From contig NZ_CP136684.1 in assembly GCF_032921865.1 (NCBI RefSeq), positions 1,036,501 through 1,100,500 on the forward strand: a stretch of 64,000 nt of DNA, written 5' to 3'. Origin of the DNA: Thalassospira lucentensis. Its GTDB lineage: Bacteria; Pseudomonadota; Alphaproteobacteria; Rhodospirillales; Thalassospiraceae. The notes under the pieces were generated by a model. That model was not told the origin of the DNA, searched no databases, and saw only the letters and a program-made list of their open reading frames with translations. Shown here piece after piece: positions 44,331-54,069 of this stretch. How positions within the stretch are numbered: position 1 is the first letter of the stretch; each line of letters opens with the position of its first letter. A program made the position numbers and the translations under genes.

Positions 44331-45764
44331 ATGACAGACAAGCGGCATAACGACGATCATCTCAAGGTCATTCACCCTGCCAGTGACTCGGCGGGGACGG
44401 ACGATATTCTTGATGCGATCAATCAGCTTGATGTCAGCCCCGAGGTTCTCAAGCAGATCCATGCCCTTCTGAACGAACAGAAAAAACGTGAAACCGAAGC
44501 CAATCAGCGGCTGAAAACCATCCTGAACAGCGTGGTCGAAGGCATTCTGGTCATTGATGGTGCGGGGATGATCTGTGACTGCAACGAGTCCGCCCTTAAC
44601 CTTCTGCGCGGCACGATGACCGATATGCTCGGCCTGTCGGTCGACGCCCTTTTTGTCGACCGCAAATCCACGGTGCGCCACAAACTGCTGAACCGCTGCA
44701 TCAATATCAGCAGCGGCACGCTACGATACGACTATACCGAAACCATGGGGCAGCGCCTTGATGGCGATACCTTCCCGATGGAAATCACCGTAAGCCCCGC
44801 CAATTTCACCGGCGAAATGAGCTATCTTTATATTTTTCGCGATATCACGCGCCGCAAACAGGCCGAAGAATCACAGCAAAAACTCGAAGGCGAACTGCGC
44901 GAAGCCTTGAAACTCGAAGCCATCGGCCATCTGGCGGGCGGGATCGCGCATGAAATCAACACGCCCAGCCAGTATATCCGCGACAACCTGAAATTCCTCA
45001 ATGACGGCTACGGGGCGCTGTCGCGCATTCTGGGGCTGGCGCTGCAAACGCTCTGGCAAAATCGTGATCGTTTGCCGGAAAACACCTTCAACAATTTTGC
45101 CCGCAAAATGCGCGATGCCGATCTGGAATTCCTGCTTGATGAAATCCCGCATGCGACCCAGCAATCCCTTGACGGCATCAATCAGGTGGCCCGCATTGTC
45201 CTGTCGATGAAGGAATTTTCCCATCCGGGCGGGGCGGAAAAAACCGCGACCGATATCAACCGGGTCCTGTCAAACGTCACCGTCATATCACGCAATGAAT
45301 GGAAACATTACGCGCAACTGGTCGAAAATTACGAACCGGAACTGCCGCATATCCCGTGCCATATCAACGAAATCAATCAGGTGTTTCTCAACCTGATCGT
45401 CAATGCTGCGCAGGCAATCGACGCCGCCGGCCGATCCCCCGAAGAAGGCGAGATCAAAATCAAAACCACCTTCCTTGATGACAGTGTCCTGATCAGCATT
45501 TCCGATAACGGAACCGGCATCGCCAAGGAAAACCGATCCAAAATCTTCAACCCGTTTTTCACCACCAAGGAAGTCGGCAAAGGCACCGGTCAGGGCCTTG
45601 CCATCACCCATGACATCGTCCAGATCAAGCATGGCGGGCGCATCTGGTTTGAAACCGAAATGGGCAAAGGCACAACCTTCCACGTCCTCCTCCCGGCCGA
45701 GGATCGGACAGGCAAACCCGACACGGTCAAAAAGGCTCCCGATAAAAAGAAGAAAACCGCCTAG
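44331..45764 (+). CDS. Cytoplasmic PAS-domain histidine kinase
   Basis: A protein of 477 residues with no membrane segment. A helical N-terminus is followed by a PAS domain (ILNSVVEGILVIDGAGMICD, about 63-180), a dimerisation helix with GGIAHEINTP (phospho-His near 207), an unusually long helical spacer of about 100 residues, and HATPase_c (NLIVNAAQAID, SDNGTGIAKENRSK, GKGTGQGLAITHD). It is third in the operon and probably phosphorylates both upstream receivers. The C-terminal tail is Lys-rich. Confidence 0.9.
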   Translation: MTDKRHNDDHLKVIHPASDSAGTDDILDAINQLDVSPEVLKQIHALLNEQKKRETEANQRLKTILNSVVEGILVIDGAGMICDCNESALNLLRGTMTDMLGLSVDALFVDRKSTVRHKLLNRCINISSGTLRYDYTETMGQRLDGDTFPMEITVSPANFTGEMSYLYIFRDITRRKQAEESQQKLEGELREALKLEAIGHLAGGIAHEINTPSQYIRDNLKFLNDGYGALSRILGLALQTLWQNRDRLPENTFNNFARKMRDADLEFLLDEIPHATQQSLDGINQVARIVLSMKEFSHPGGAEKTATDINRVLSNVTVISRNEWKHYAQLVENYEPELPHIPCHINEINQVFLNLIVNAAQAIDAAGRSPEEGEIKIKTTFLDDSVLISISDNGTGIAKENRSKIFNPFFTTKEVGKGTGQGLAITHDIVQIKHGGRIWFETEMGKGTTFHVLLPAEDRTGKPDTVKKAPDKKKKTA

Positions 45765-45773
45765 ACCCCGCGC

Positions 45774-46094
45774 CTATCGCGGCGCGAACAGGATAATCCC
45801 CGCCCCGACCAAGCAGACCGCAACCCCGGTCATGTCCCATCGATCGGGCATTTTGCCCTCAATCAGCCATAACCAGCCCAGTGAGGCCGCGATATAAATC
45901 CCGCCATAGGCCGCATAGGCCCGACCGGCAAAATCGCTTTCAACCTTGGTCAACAGCCACGCGAACACAATCAGCGACAAAATACCCGGCACGATCCAAA
46001 ATGCGGATTTGCCAAGCCGAAGCCACGCCCAGAATGCAAAGCATCCGGCAATTTCGGCAATTGCTGCACCGGCATAGGCCGCAATGCTGTGCAT
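45774..46094 (-). CDS. YnfA-family small membrane protein
   Basis: A protein of 106 residues with four hydrophobic helices. The pattern [21 protein letters not shown] at the start and [20 protein letters not shown], with the final segment [16 protein letters not shown], matches the YnfA (UPF0060) family of the small multidrug-resistance-like group. Transport substrates are uncertain. It converges on the kinase gene with only 9 bases between. Confidence 0.92.
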   Translation of the reverse strand: MHSIAAYAGAAIAEIAGCFAFWAWLRLGKSAFWIVPGILSLIVFAWLLTKVESDFAGRAYAAYGGIYIAASLGWLWLIEGKMPDRWDMTGVAVCLVGAGIILFAPR

Positions 46095-46106
46095 CTTTCC
46101 CCCAAA

Positions 46107-47129
46107 TCAGAATGCCGGGCGCAAATCCCCGGCATATTTGCCCGCCCAGTTGGTCAGAACCGGCGTCAGATACTTTTTAAGCGTCTCGGCACGGGCATCG
46201 TCAATCACGCCATGCTGGCGCAATATCGCCCCCATCGCAACCTCGGCCCCGCGCTGGGTGCCGTCATCGATCTTAAGCGCAACGCCAAGTCCCTGTTTGG
46301 GGAATGCTGCGCAATAAACGCCTTCGGCGCCGACCTTGACCAGCGCATCCTCGCCGCACACTTCCATGATCCCGGTGCAAAAACGCCCGGTGCCCGCCAC
46401 CATGAACGGGGCTTGCGCACATCCCTTGCGGATGCGTTTGATCGCTTCAATACGTTTCGGTGCCAATCCGCTTGGATCAGCCATGCGCGCCATGGCAAGG
46501 CCAAGGTCACGCAACCGCATCCCGATCACCGGAATGCCGCATCCATCAATACCGCGTGGCGTGGACGACAGATCGCAATCACCCATTTCCTCCAGAACCC
46601 GTATCAGGCGCTGCTGAACCGGATGGGCTTCCTCGATATAACCTTCGGGATCATCGCCCAGATGCTGCGCGGTCGTCAGGAACCCGCAATGCTTGCCCGA
46701 ACAGTTATTGTGCGCCTTTGAAAGCTTCACATGATCAGACGCCTGCTTGATCGCCGCATTCAGGCTCAATGAATAATGCGGCGCACAGGCCAGCGTATCG
46801 ACGGACAACCCGATTTTCTCAAGCCATGCGGCAACGGTCTTGGCATGTTCTTCCTCGCCATTATGCGACGAACAGGCCAGCGCAATATGCTTGTCCTCAA
46901 GCCCGAACGCATCCGCCGCCCCGCTTTCAACCAGCGGAATCGCCAGCAACGGCTTGATCGCGGACCGCGGATACATCAGCGCGTCAATATCGCCCCCTTC
47001 GGCAACCACAGTGCCATCGGCCTTCATCACGACATACCGCCCGCGATGGAAACTTTCGACCATCCCGCCACGCGTGGCTTCGACAAGGATCGGATTGGCA
47101 GCAATCTGGTTGGCAGAATTGGCAGACAT
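46107..47129 (-). CDS. Asparaginase, Rhizobium (type II-like) family
   Basis: A protein of 340 residues from ATG 47129, which has GGAG nine bases upstream; ATGs at 47144 and 47156 are also in frame. It matches the Rhizobium etli-type thermolabile asparaginase family, unlike E. coli AnsA/AnsB: ILVEATRGGMVESFHRG, ALMYPRSAIKPLLAIPL, ACSSHNGEEEHA, NNCSGKHCGFL and GIDGCGIPV. It would hydrolyse asparagine to aspartate and ammonia. The Ser-Lys pairs (RSAIK, SHNGE) and Cys-Lys pair seen in this family are present. Confidence 0.9.
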   Translation of the reverse strand: MSANSANQIAANPILVEATRGGMVESFHRGRYVVMKADGTVVAEGGDIDALMYPRSAIKPLLAIPLVESGAADAFGLEDKHIALACSSHNGEEEHAKTVAAWLEKIGLSVDTLACAPHYSLSLNAAIKQASDHVKLSKAHNNCSGKHCGFLTTAQHLGDDPEGYIEEAHPVQQRLIRVLEEMGDCDLSSTPRGIDGCGIPVIGMRLRDLGLAMARMADPSGLAPKRIEAIKRIRKGCAQAPFMVAGTGRFCTGIMEVCGEDALVKVGAEGVYCAAFPKQGLGVALKIDDGTQRGAEVAMGAILRQHGVIDDARAETLKKYLTPVLTNWAGKYAGDLRPAF

Positions 47130-47239
47130 CTTGGGGCTCTCCATGACCGGGCGCATTCAGAACAGGATCAAACCTATGCCCGAAATCACCAACCAAAAGC
47201 AAGCATCACCCGTGATGCAGTGCAGCGTGATCAAAACGA

Positions 47240-47725
47240 TCACCCACCCGCCAGATGACCAACCGGAATGGCCGTCTGGTTCTTGTATTCCTTCAGCACA
47301 AGGCTTGACTGCACATCACGCACATTGGGCATCGATAGCAGCTTGTGCGTCACGAAATCCCCGAAGCTTTCAATGTCGCGCGCCAGGGCCACCAGAAGGA
47401 AATCCTGCCGTCCGGTCATCGCCCAGCAGGACATGATCTGCGGCAGGTCGTTCATCGCCTTGGCGAAATCCTCTGCCCCTTCTTCGGTGTGGCGTTGCAG
47501 GCGGACCTGAATGGTTGCCAGCACGCCAAGCCCTGCCTTCTTGCGATCCAGCAACGCCACCGTCTGACGGATGATGCCCGATGCCTCAAGCTGCTTGACC
47601 CGGCGCAGGCAGGGCGAAGGCGACATGCCAACCTTTTCGGCCAGTTGCACATTGCTGATCGATGCGTCGCGCTGAAGGATTTGCAGGATTTTGATATCGG
47701 TTGGGCTCAACAGCATATCGGTCAT
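47240..47725 (-). CDS. Lrp/AsnC-family transcriptional regulator
   Basis: A protein of 161 residues. An N-terminal helix-turn-helix (ILQILQRDASISNVQLAEKV, then CLRRVKQLEASGII) precedes a RAM effector-binding domain (MSCWAMTGRQDFLLVALARD). Lrp-type proteins bind amino acids. It is divergent from phenylalanine hydroxylase with about 140 bases between, so it very probably controls phhA in response to an aromatic amino acid; this is inference from position. Confidence 0.92.
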   Translation of the reverse strand: MTDMLLSPTDIKILQILQRDASISNVQLAEKVGMSPSPCLRRVKQLEASGIIRQTVALLDRKKAGLGVLATIQVRLQRHTEEGAEDFAKAMNDLPQIMSCWAMTGRQDFLLVALARDIESFGDFVTHKLLSMPNVRDVQSSLVLKEYKNQTAIPVGHLAGG

Positions 47726-47867
47726 TTTTCGCCCCGAAACTGGTTTATACGGTCACATCTGATCAACCATAACGCATTTTGACCACGACATCGCGCGAAA
47801 ATGACATTTGAATTGATGTAAAATGGTCCGTGCAGAAAATCTCATCAGGGAGCAAACGAGGACCGTC

Positions 47868-48758
47868 ATGGACCAGAACAAAAATCTGCGCGGCGATTAC
47901 AGCCACATCAATGATGACTACACCGTGGCCCAGGACTGGGCATCCTATTCCGGGGCCGAACACGACCTCTGGCGCAAACTTTATGCCCGCCAGAAGGCGA
48001 TCCTGCCGGGCTATGCCGCCCCCGATTACATCCGCAATCTTGAAAAACTTGATGCCGCCGATGGCATTCCGCATTTCGGCCGGGTCAGTGAAAAGCTTCA
48101 TGCTGCCACCGGCTGGCACCTTATCGCCGTGCCGGGGCTGGTGCCCGATGATGTGTTTTTCGATCATCTTGCCAACCGGCGCTTTCCGGTGACCGTCTGG
48201 CTGCGCAAGCCAGAGGAAATCGACTATCTGGTCGAGCCCGACATCTTCCATGACTTCTTTGGTCATGTGCCGATGCTTTATGATCCGGTCTTTGCCGATT
48301 ATCTGGCGGCTTATGGTGCCAAGGGGGACGAGGCCATTACCAAAGGCGGGCTCAAGAAACTCGCACGGATGTATTGGTACATGGTTGAGTTCGGCCTGAT
48401 CATGACCGACCATGGATTGCGCGCCTATGGGGCGGGCATGCTGTCATCGCAAACGGAAACCATCTATTCCGTGTCTGATCCAACCCCCAACCGGGTGGCG
48501 TTTGATCTCGAACGGGTGATGGCAACCGACTATGCGATTGACGATTTCCAGAAAACCTATTTCGTGCTGACCGACTATCAGCAGCTTTTCGACGCGATGG
48601 ATGCGGATTTTGCGGCCATCTATGACCGCCTCGCCCAGCGTCCGACCATCGATCCGTCGACCACGCTTGCCAGTGATCGGCTTTATCATGTCCACGGGGA
48701 CGAGGATCACACGATTGCCATGCCATCGGGTGACCCGGCACAGCTTCGCCACGCCTGA
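47868..48758 (+). CDS. phhA: Phenylalanine 4-monooxygenase
   Basis: A protein of 296 residues, typical of bacterial enzymes. It hydroxylates phenylalanine to tyrosine with O2 and tetrahydropterin. Iron ligands are His128 and His133 (FHDFFGHVP) and Glu174 (YWYMVEFGL). ATG 47868 has GAGG six bases upstream; the frame is open to 47823. No pterin carbinolamine dehydratase gene is next to it. A terminator follows the stop, and the Lrp gene lies upstream on the other strand. Confidence 0.95.
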   Translation: MDQNKNLRGDYSHINDDYTVAQDWASYSGAEHDLWRKLYARQKAILPGYAAPDYIRNLEKLDAADGIPHFGRVSEKLHAATGWHLIAVPGLVPDDVFFDHLANRRFPVTVWLRKPEEIDYLVEPDIFHDFFGHVPMLYDPVFADYLAAYGAKGDEAITKGGLKKLARMYWYMVEFGLIMTDHGLRAYGAGMLSSQTETIYSVSDPTPNRVAFDLERVMATDYAIDDFQKTYFVLTDYQQLFDAMDADFAAIYDRLAQRPTIDPSTTLASDRLYHVHGDEDHTIAMPSGDPAQLRHA

Positions 48759-48791
48759 GAAGGCGTTTGCTATTATGATATGAGAAATACG

Positions 48792-48838
48792 AAAAATCGG
48801 GTCGAACGGCATTTTTTGCCAAAAGACCCGATTTTTTG
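48792..48838. terminator. Bidirectional terminator after phhA
   Basis: AAAAATCGGGTC pairs with GACCCGATTTTT with a 21-base loop that itself contains GGC and GCC; T-rich on both strands, so it may also act on the convergent receiver gene. Confidence 0.85.
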
Positions 48839-48883
48839 ATTATTCACTAAAAATGAAAAATGCAGGCGATTGCCAAAAATAAC

Positions 48884-49306
48884 TCAGCAATGGCTCATGG
48901 ATTTATCGAGCGCCCGGTTAAGCTGCTCGATCACCACCATCGGGCTTGCATCCTTGCTGATAAAATCTGCCGCGCCAAGGGCATCGGCCTGGGCCCGCGT
49001 ATCGGCATCATAATGGGCCGAGAAGAACAGAACCGGCACCTCGACCGCGTTCGGGAAGCGGCGGCGAATCTCGCAAAAGGCTTCAAACCCGCTCATACCG
49101 GGCATTTCAAGATCCAGAATAATCGCGCGCGGATAAAGACCGTCCAGTTGGTCGATCAGATCGTCGGCACAGTCAAACCCTGCCACGTCATACCCGGCAC
49201 GGCGCAAAACGGTTTCAAGGGCCGCTTTGGCGCTGGGGCTGTCGTCGGCAAACGCAACCAGACCGTCATGTATCGGTCGGGGCGGCACGGCGCTGAGCGC
49301 ATTCAT
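48884..49306 (-). CDS. Single-domain response regulator
   Basis: A protein of 140 residues consisting of one receiver domain: acidic pair FADDSPS near 20, phospho-Asp in ILDLEMPG near 70, Ser in LFFSAH and Lys in ISKDASP. There is no output domain, so it is a CheY-like or phosphorelay intermediate. ATG 49306 was preferred over an in-frame TTG at 49315. No kinase is adjacent. Confidence 0.85.
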   Translation of the reverse strand: MNALSAVPPRPIHDGLVAFADDSPSAKAALETVLRRAGYDVAGFDCADDLIDQLDGLYPRAIILDLEMPGMSGFEAFCEIRRRFPNAVEVPVLFFSAHYDADTRAQADALGAADFISKDASPMVVIEQLNRALDKSMSHC

Positions 49307-49569
49307 GGATGGCAATACTCCGAGATTTGGGACAGCCCCAATCTGGCAGATGAAAATGTCAAATTGGTTAAACCCCGCATTTTTTCCCAGAAACCATCAC
49401 AATCCGGCCAAAGTATAATGGCAGCGACACGCCATAATTATCCGTCCAGCAATCCCACCCTTGGCAGAAAACAACTATTTTTCAGGATGATAACGTTACG
49501 GAATACTGATGGATGGTCGGTATATTGACCTAAATAGGTATTTCCATGCCTATTTACGTAATTATGGGC
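49307..49569. other. Intergenic region upstream of the cobalamin riboswitch
   Basis: This stretch carries the promoter side of the mutase operon. It has a dyad AAATAGG-N10-CCTATTT at 49532-49555 and a shorter dyad GGTC-N8-GACC at 49515-49530. TTGACC at 49525-49530 could be a -35 element. I see no gene. Confidence 0.45.
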
Positions 49570-49760
49570 GGGTGCTATAAACACCGCCATGTCGCAGATG
49601 CGATATGGAAACATTCTTTCGGGAATTCGGTACGATCCGGCGCAAGCCCGCGATCAAGGCCGAAGCTGCCCTCGCAACTGTAAATGCGCCGTTTTGGCGG
49701 TGCACAAGCCAGATACCGAAAGATGGCTCTGTTTCTGCCGGACCGGGCGGGGTGTACCGG
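49570..49760 (+). promoter_or_regulatory. Cobalamin riboswitch
   Basis: The aptamer landmarks occur in order on the plus strand: GGGAATTCGGT at 49621, GCTGCCCTCGCAACTGTAA at 49665-49683 and the B12 box AAGCCAGATACC at 49706-49717. It sits 70 bases before the mutase small subunit start. GGCTCT at 49725-49730 could pair with AGAGC overlapping the ribosome binding site at 49826-49830, a possible translation switch. Boundaries are approximate. The aptamer class is clear; whether it represses or activates here is not shown by sequence. Confidence 0.85.
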
Positions 49761-49830
49761 GCGGAGGGAATCCGTTGTAAAATAGAATCGGCCCAGATCC
49801 GAAAAGATCCGACCGCGACCGGGAGAGAGC

Positions 49831-51894
49831 ATGACAGACCCGTTAAAGCTGGCCTCAGAGTTTCCAGCCGCAGATTATGCGAGCTGGCGTCAACTGGCGG
49901 AAGCCGGCCTGAAAGGCGCATCCTTTGACAAGAAACTGGTCACAAGGATGCTTGACGGTTTCGCGATGCAGCCGCTTTACACCAACGACGATCAGGACGA
50001 CGCAACCCGCCTGATCCATCAGGTCCTGTGTGCCACGGTCGATGCCAAGGATGCCGCCAGCGGCTGGGATATTCGACAGCTTCATGCCCATCCCGATCCC
50101 AAGTCGGTCAATGCCGCGATTCTCGACGATCTTGAAAATGGCGCAACGTCGGTTCTGTTGCGTCTGGATGCCGCCGCGCGCGCAGGCGCGGATGTTACAT
50201 CAGGCGATGCTGGCATTGATGGCATTGCCATTCACTGCCTTGCCGATCTCGATGCCACACTTGACGATATCTATACCAACCTTGCGACCGTCGCGATCGA
50301 TGCCAGTGCTGCCGCCATCCCGGCCGCCGCCATTCTGGCCGCGCGCCTTGAAAAGGATGCGGAAAACAGCACCGACGCGGATGACGATTTTGCAAGCGAC
50401 GCCGCCCCAGCCTTTAACATCGATCCAATCGGCACATTGGCCGCAACAGGATGCCTTCCGGTTTCCGCCGATGATGCGATCAAACAGGCCGCCGATATTG
50501 CCGCCGATCTGATCGACCGTTTCCCGCATGCCACCGCCATCACCGTCAATGGCGCGCCGTTCTATAATGCCGGTGCGACCGATGGGCAGGAGCTTGCCTG
50601 CCTGCTGGCAGGTGGTGTCACCTATATGCGTGCCCTGACCGATACCGGCATGGTGATTGATCAGGCCGCGGGTGCGATTGCGTTTAATGTTGCGGTCGGC
50701 ACCGATTTCTTTGCCGGGATTGCCAAGCTGCGCGCGCTTCGCCTGATGTGGAGCCGCGTTCTTTCGGCATCGGGTGTGGATGACGCCACCATCACGATCA
50801 ATGCGGTATCGGCCGAAATGGCGCTGTCGAAGGTTGATCCGTGGGTCAATATGCTGCGCACTACCGTCACCAGCTTGAGCGCCGGTCTGGGCGGTGCTGA
50901 TAGCGTTATCTGCCTGCCCTATGATCATCTGATCGGCCAGCCCGATGGCTTTGCGCGCCGCATTGCGCGCAATACCCAACTGATCCTGCAGGAAGAAAGT
51001 AACGTTCACCGTGTGATCGACCCCGCGGGCGGGTCATGGTTTATCGAAAATCTGACCCGCGAACTGGCATCCAATGCCTGGGGCCGGTTCCAGTCACTTG
51101 AAGCCAGGGGCGGCATTATCAAGGCCCTTGCCGATGGATCCCTGCAAAAAGAGATTGCGGAAATCTGGCAGGCCCGCGAAAGCCGCGTTGCCACCCGTCG
51201 AGATCCGCTGACCGGGGTGTCGGAATTCCCCAACATCACAGAGGCCAAAGTCACCTGCGATACGCCGGATCTGGCGACGATCCGCAAGGAGGCCAAAGCC
51301 CGCCAGACCGGATTTAAGGATGTAATCGGAAACAGCCTTGAGGGTCTGATCACGGCCGCCAAATCGGGGGCAACCATCGCACAGATGTATGAAGCCCTTT
51401 ATGGCAAGGCAGCCGGCACCACCATCAGTCCGCTGCCAACCCATCGTCTTTCCGAAAGTTTCGAAACCCTGCGGGATCGTGCCGATGACCACAAAGCATC
51501 AACCGGCAAATTTCCGCAAATCTTTCTGGCCAATCTGGGCCCGGTTGCCAAGCACACCGCGCGCGCCATGTTTGCCCGAAACTTCTTCGAAGCTGGCGGG
51601 ATCGAGGCGATCACCAATAACGGTTTTGCCGATGCCAGTGATACCGCCAAGGCATTTGGCGAAAGTGGTGCCAGGATCGCGGTGATTTGCGGATCGGACC
51701 CGCAATATGCCGACATGGCCGCCGATATTGCCCAAAACCTTAAACAGGCCGGGGCAACCCGCATTTACCTTGCCGGGCATCCCGGCGATGCCAGGGCCGA
51801 TTACGAGGCGGCCGGTATCGATGATTTCATATTTATCGGGGCGGATGTTCTCGCGATCTGCGAGACGGCCCTGTCACATCTGGGGGTAAAATAA
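49831..51894 (+). CDS. mutA: Methylmalonyl-CoA mutase small (beta) subunit
   Basis: A protein of 687 residues. It pairs with the large subunit to form the heterodimeric mutase. The TIM-barrel region and B12-domain fold are present, but the region matching the cobalamin-binding DxHxxG reads [13 protein letters not shown], lacking the axial His pattern; it also lacks part of the substrate site, as in Propionibacterium MutA. It is therefore a non-catalytic partner. ATG 49831 follows GGGAGAG. It lies 2 bases before the large subunit gene and downstream of the riboswitch. Confidence 0.93.
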   Translation: MTDPLKLASEFPAADYASWRQLAEAGLKGASFDKKLVTRMLDGFAMQPLYTNDDQDDATRLIHQVLCATVDAKDAASGWDIRQLHAHPDPKSVNAAILDDLENGATSVLLRLDAAARAGADVTSGDAGIDGIAIHCLADLDATLDDIYTNLATVAIDASAAAIPAAAILAARLEKDAENSTDADDDFASDAAPAFNIDPIGTLAATGCLPVSADDAIKQAADIAADLIDRFPHATAITVNGAPFYNAGATDGQELACLLAGGVTYMRALTDTGMVIDQAAGAIAFNVAVGTDFFAGIAKLRALRLMWSRVLSASGVDDATITINAVSAEMALSKVDPWVNMLRTTVTSLSAGLGGADSVICLPYDHLIGQPDGFARRIARNTQLILQEESNVHRVIDPAGGSWFIENLTRELASNAWGRFQSLEARGGIIKALADGSLQKEIAEIWQARESRVATRRDPLTGVSEFPNITEAKVTCDTPDLATIRKEAKARQTGFKDVIGNSLEGLITAAKSGATIAQMYEALYGKAAGTTISPLPTHRLSESFETLRDRADDHKASTGKFPQIFLANLGPVAKHTARAMFARNFFEAGGIEAITNNGFADASDTAKAFGESGARIAVICGSDPQYADMAADIAQNLKQAGATRIYLAGHPGDARADYEAAGIDDFIFIGADVLAICETALSHLGVK

Positions 51895-51896
51895 CC

Positions 51897-54053
51897 ATGA
51901 CCCGGATTCCGGACTTTTCCGATCTGCCGCTGTTTGATGGCGCGACTTCCGGCCCGACCAGCCCGGCAATCACCACCCCCTGGACCACCCCCGAAGGCAT
52001 CGATGTCAAAGCCGTCTTTGGCGCGGAAGATCTGGCGGGACTGGATCATTTAAACACCATGCCGGGCATGCCGCCTTTCCTGCGCGGTCCCTATCCAACC
52101 ATGTATGTCCAGCAACCCTGGACGATCCGGCAATATGCCGGTTTTTCGACCGCCGAAGAATCCAACGCGTTTTATCGCCGCAACTTGGCGGCGGGCCAAA
52201 AGGGCCTGTCGATTGCCTTCGACCTTGCCACCCATCGCGGCTATGACAGCGACCACCCGCGTGTGACCGGCGATGTCGGCATGGCCGGTGTTGCGATTGA
52301 CAGCATCTATGACATGCGGACCCTTTTTGATGGCATTCCGCTCGATCAGATGTCGGTCTCCATGACCATGAATGGCGCGGTTCTGCCGGTGATGGCGCTT
52401 TATATCGCGGCTGCCGAAGAACAGGGTGTGAAGCATGAACAGCTTTCGGGCACCATTCAGAATGACATTCTGAAGGAATTCATGGTCCGCAATACCTATA
52501 TCTATCCGCCGAAACCCTCGATGCGGATCATTTCGGACATCTTTGCCTTTACCTCGCAAAACATGCCGAAATTCAATTCGATCTCGATTTCCGGCTACCA
52601 CATGCAGGAAGCCGGGGCGACGGCGGACCTTGAACTGGCCTATACCCTTGCCGATGGCATCGAATATGCCCGTGCCGGGCAGGCTGCCGGGCTTCCGATT
52701 GATAAATTCGCGCCGCGTCTGTCGTTCTTCTGGGCGATTGGCATGAATTTCTTTATGGAAATCGCCAAAATGCGTGCGGCCCGCATGATCTGGGCCAAAC
52801 TGATCAAACAGTTCGATCCACAGAGCCCCAAATCGCTGTCATTGCGGACACACAGCCAGACATCGGGCTGGTCACTGACAGCCCAGGATGTGTTTAACAA
52901 CGTTATCCGCACCTGTGTCGAGGCGATGGCATCAACACAGGGCCACACGCAGTCGCTTCACACCAACGCCCTTGACGAGGCATTGGCCCTGCCGACCGAT
53001 TTTTCGGCGCGCATTGCACGTAACACGCAGCTTTTCCTGCAACAGGAAAGCGGTACGACCAAGGTCATCGATCCGTGGGGCGGGTCCTATTATGTCGAAC
53101 GCCTGACCCGTGATCTGGCGGAAAAGGCATGGGCCCATATCCTTGAGGTCGAAGAACAGGGCGGCATGGCCAAGGCGATTGAGGCCGGCATTCCCAAAAT
53201 GCGCATCGAAGAAGCGGCTGCGCGCACACAGGCCCGCATCGATAGCGGCCGTCAGACACTGGTGGGCGTGAACAAATACCGTGCCACCGATGATCGTCCG
53301 GTCGATGTTTTGCAGGTCGACAATGCCGAGGTCCGCCGTCAGCAGATCGCCAAGCTGGAACGTCTGCGCGCCGAGCGCAACAATACGGATGTTGAAAGCG
53401 CCCTGACCGCCCTGACCAATGCCGCCGATCAGGGCAGCGGCAATCTTCTTGAACTTGCCGTGCAGGCCGCCCGGTCGAAATGCACGGTGGGCGAGATTTC
53501 CGACGCGCTTGAAAAGGTCTATGGCCGTCATCAGGCGGTGATCCGGTCGATTTCGGGGGTCTATAAAACCGAAGTCGGTGCTGGTAACGAGGCACTGGAC
53601 AAGGTCGACCGGCTGGTAAACGAGTTCGAACAATCTGAGGGCCGCCGCCCGCGCATCCTGATTGCCAAGATGGGGCAGGACGGGCATGACCGCGGCCAGA
53701 AAGTCATCGCGACGGCCTTTGCCGATCTTGGCTTTGACGTCGATATCGGCCCGCTGTTCCAGACACCCGAAGAAGCCGCCCGACAGGCGGTTGAAAACGA
53801 TGTCCATATCGTCGGCGCCAGTTCGCTTGCGGCTGGTCACCTGACACTCGTGCCGCAGCTTCGTGCAGAACTGGACAAGCTTGGCCGCGAAGACATCATG
53901 ATCGTTGCCGGTGGCGTTATCCCGCCGCAGGATTTTGACAAACTTTACGAAGCCGGGGCCGAAGCGATCTTTCCGCCCGGAACCGTGATTGCCGAAGCGG
54001 CCTGTGACCTGTTAGAAAAGCTGAAGGAATCAACGTCCGAGGAAGCAGCCTGA
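51897..54053 (+). CDS. mutB: Methylmalonyl-CoA mutase large (alpha) subunit
   Basis: A protein of 718 residues. It interconverts methylmalonyl-CoA and succinyl-CoA using adenosylcobalamin, in propionate and branched-chain catabolism. The substrate barrel shows [20 protein letters not shown] and [12 protein letters not shown]; the cobalamin domain shows [14 protein letters not shown] with His597 as the lower axial ligand, plus GVIPPQDF near the end. The mutase heterodimer and MeaB are encoded in one operon with 2 and 16 bases between genes. Confidence 0.97.
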   Translation: MTRIPDFSDLPLFDGATSGPTSPAITTPWTTPEGIDVKAVFGAEDLAGLDHLNTMPGMPPFLRGPYPTMYVQQPWTIRQYAGFSTAEESNAFYRRNLAAGQKGLSIAFDLATHRGYDSDHPRVTGDVGMAGVAIDSIYDMRTLFDGIPLDQMSVSMTMNGAVLPVMALYIAAAEEQGVKHEQLSGTIQNDILKEFMVRNTYIYPPKPSMRIISDIFAFTSQNMPKFNSISISGYHMQEAGATADLELAYTLADGIEYARAGQAAGLPIDKFAPRLSFFWAIGMNFFMEIAKMRAARMIWAKLIKQFDPQSPKSLSLRTHSQTSGWSLTAQDVFNNVIRTCVEAMASTQGHTQSLHTNALDEALALPTDFSARIARNTQLFLQQESGTTKVIDPWGGSYYVERLTRDLAEKAWAHILEVEEQGGMAKAIEAGIPKMRIEEAAARTQARIDSGRQTLVGVNKYRATDDRPVDVLQVDNAEVRRQQIAKLERLRAERNNTDVESALTALTNAADQGSGNLLELAVQAARSKCTVGEISDALEKVYGRHQAVIRSISGVYKTEVGAGNEALDKVDRLVNEFEQSEGRRPRILIAKMGQDGHDRGQKVIATAFADLGFDVDIGPLFQTPEEAARQAVENDVHIVGASSLAAGHLTLVPQLRAELDKLGREDIMIVAGGVIPPQDFDKLYEAGAEAIFPPGTVIAEAACDLLEKLKESTSEEAA

Positions 54054-54069
54054 TTGTGAAGGCGAGATC

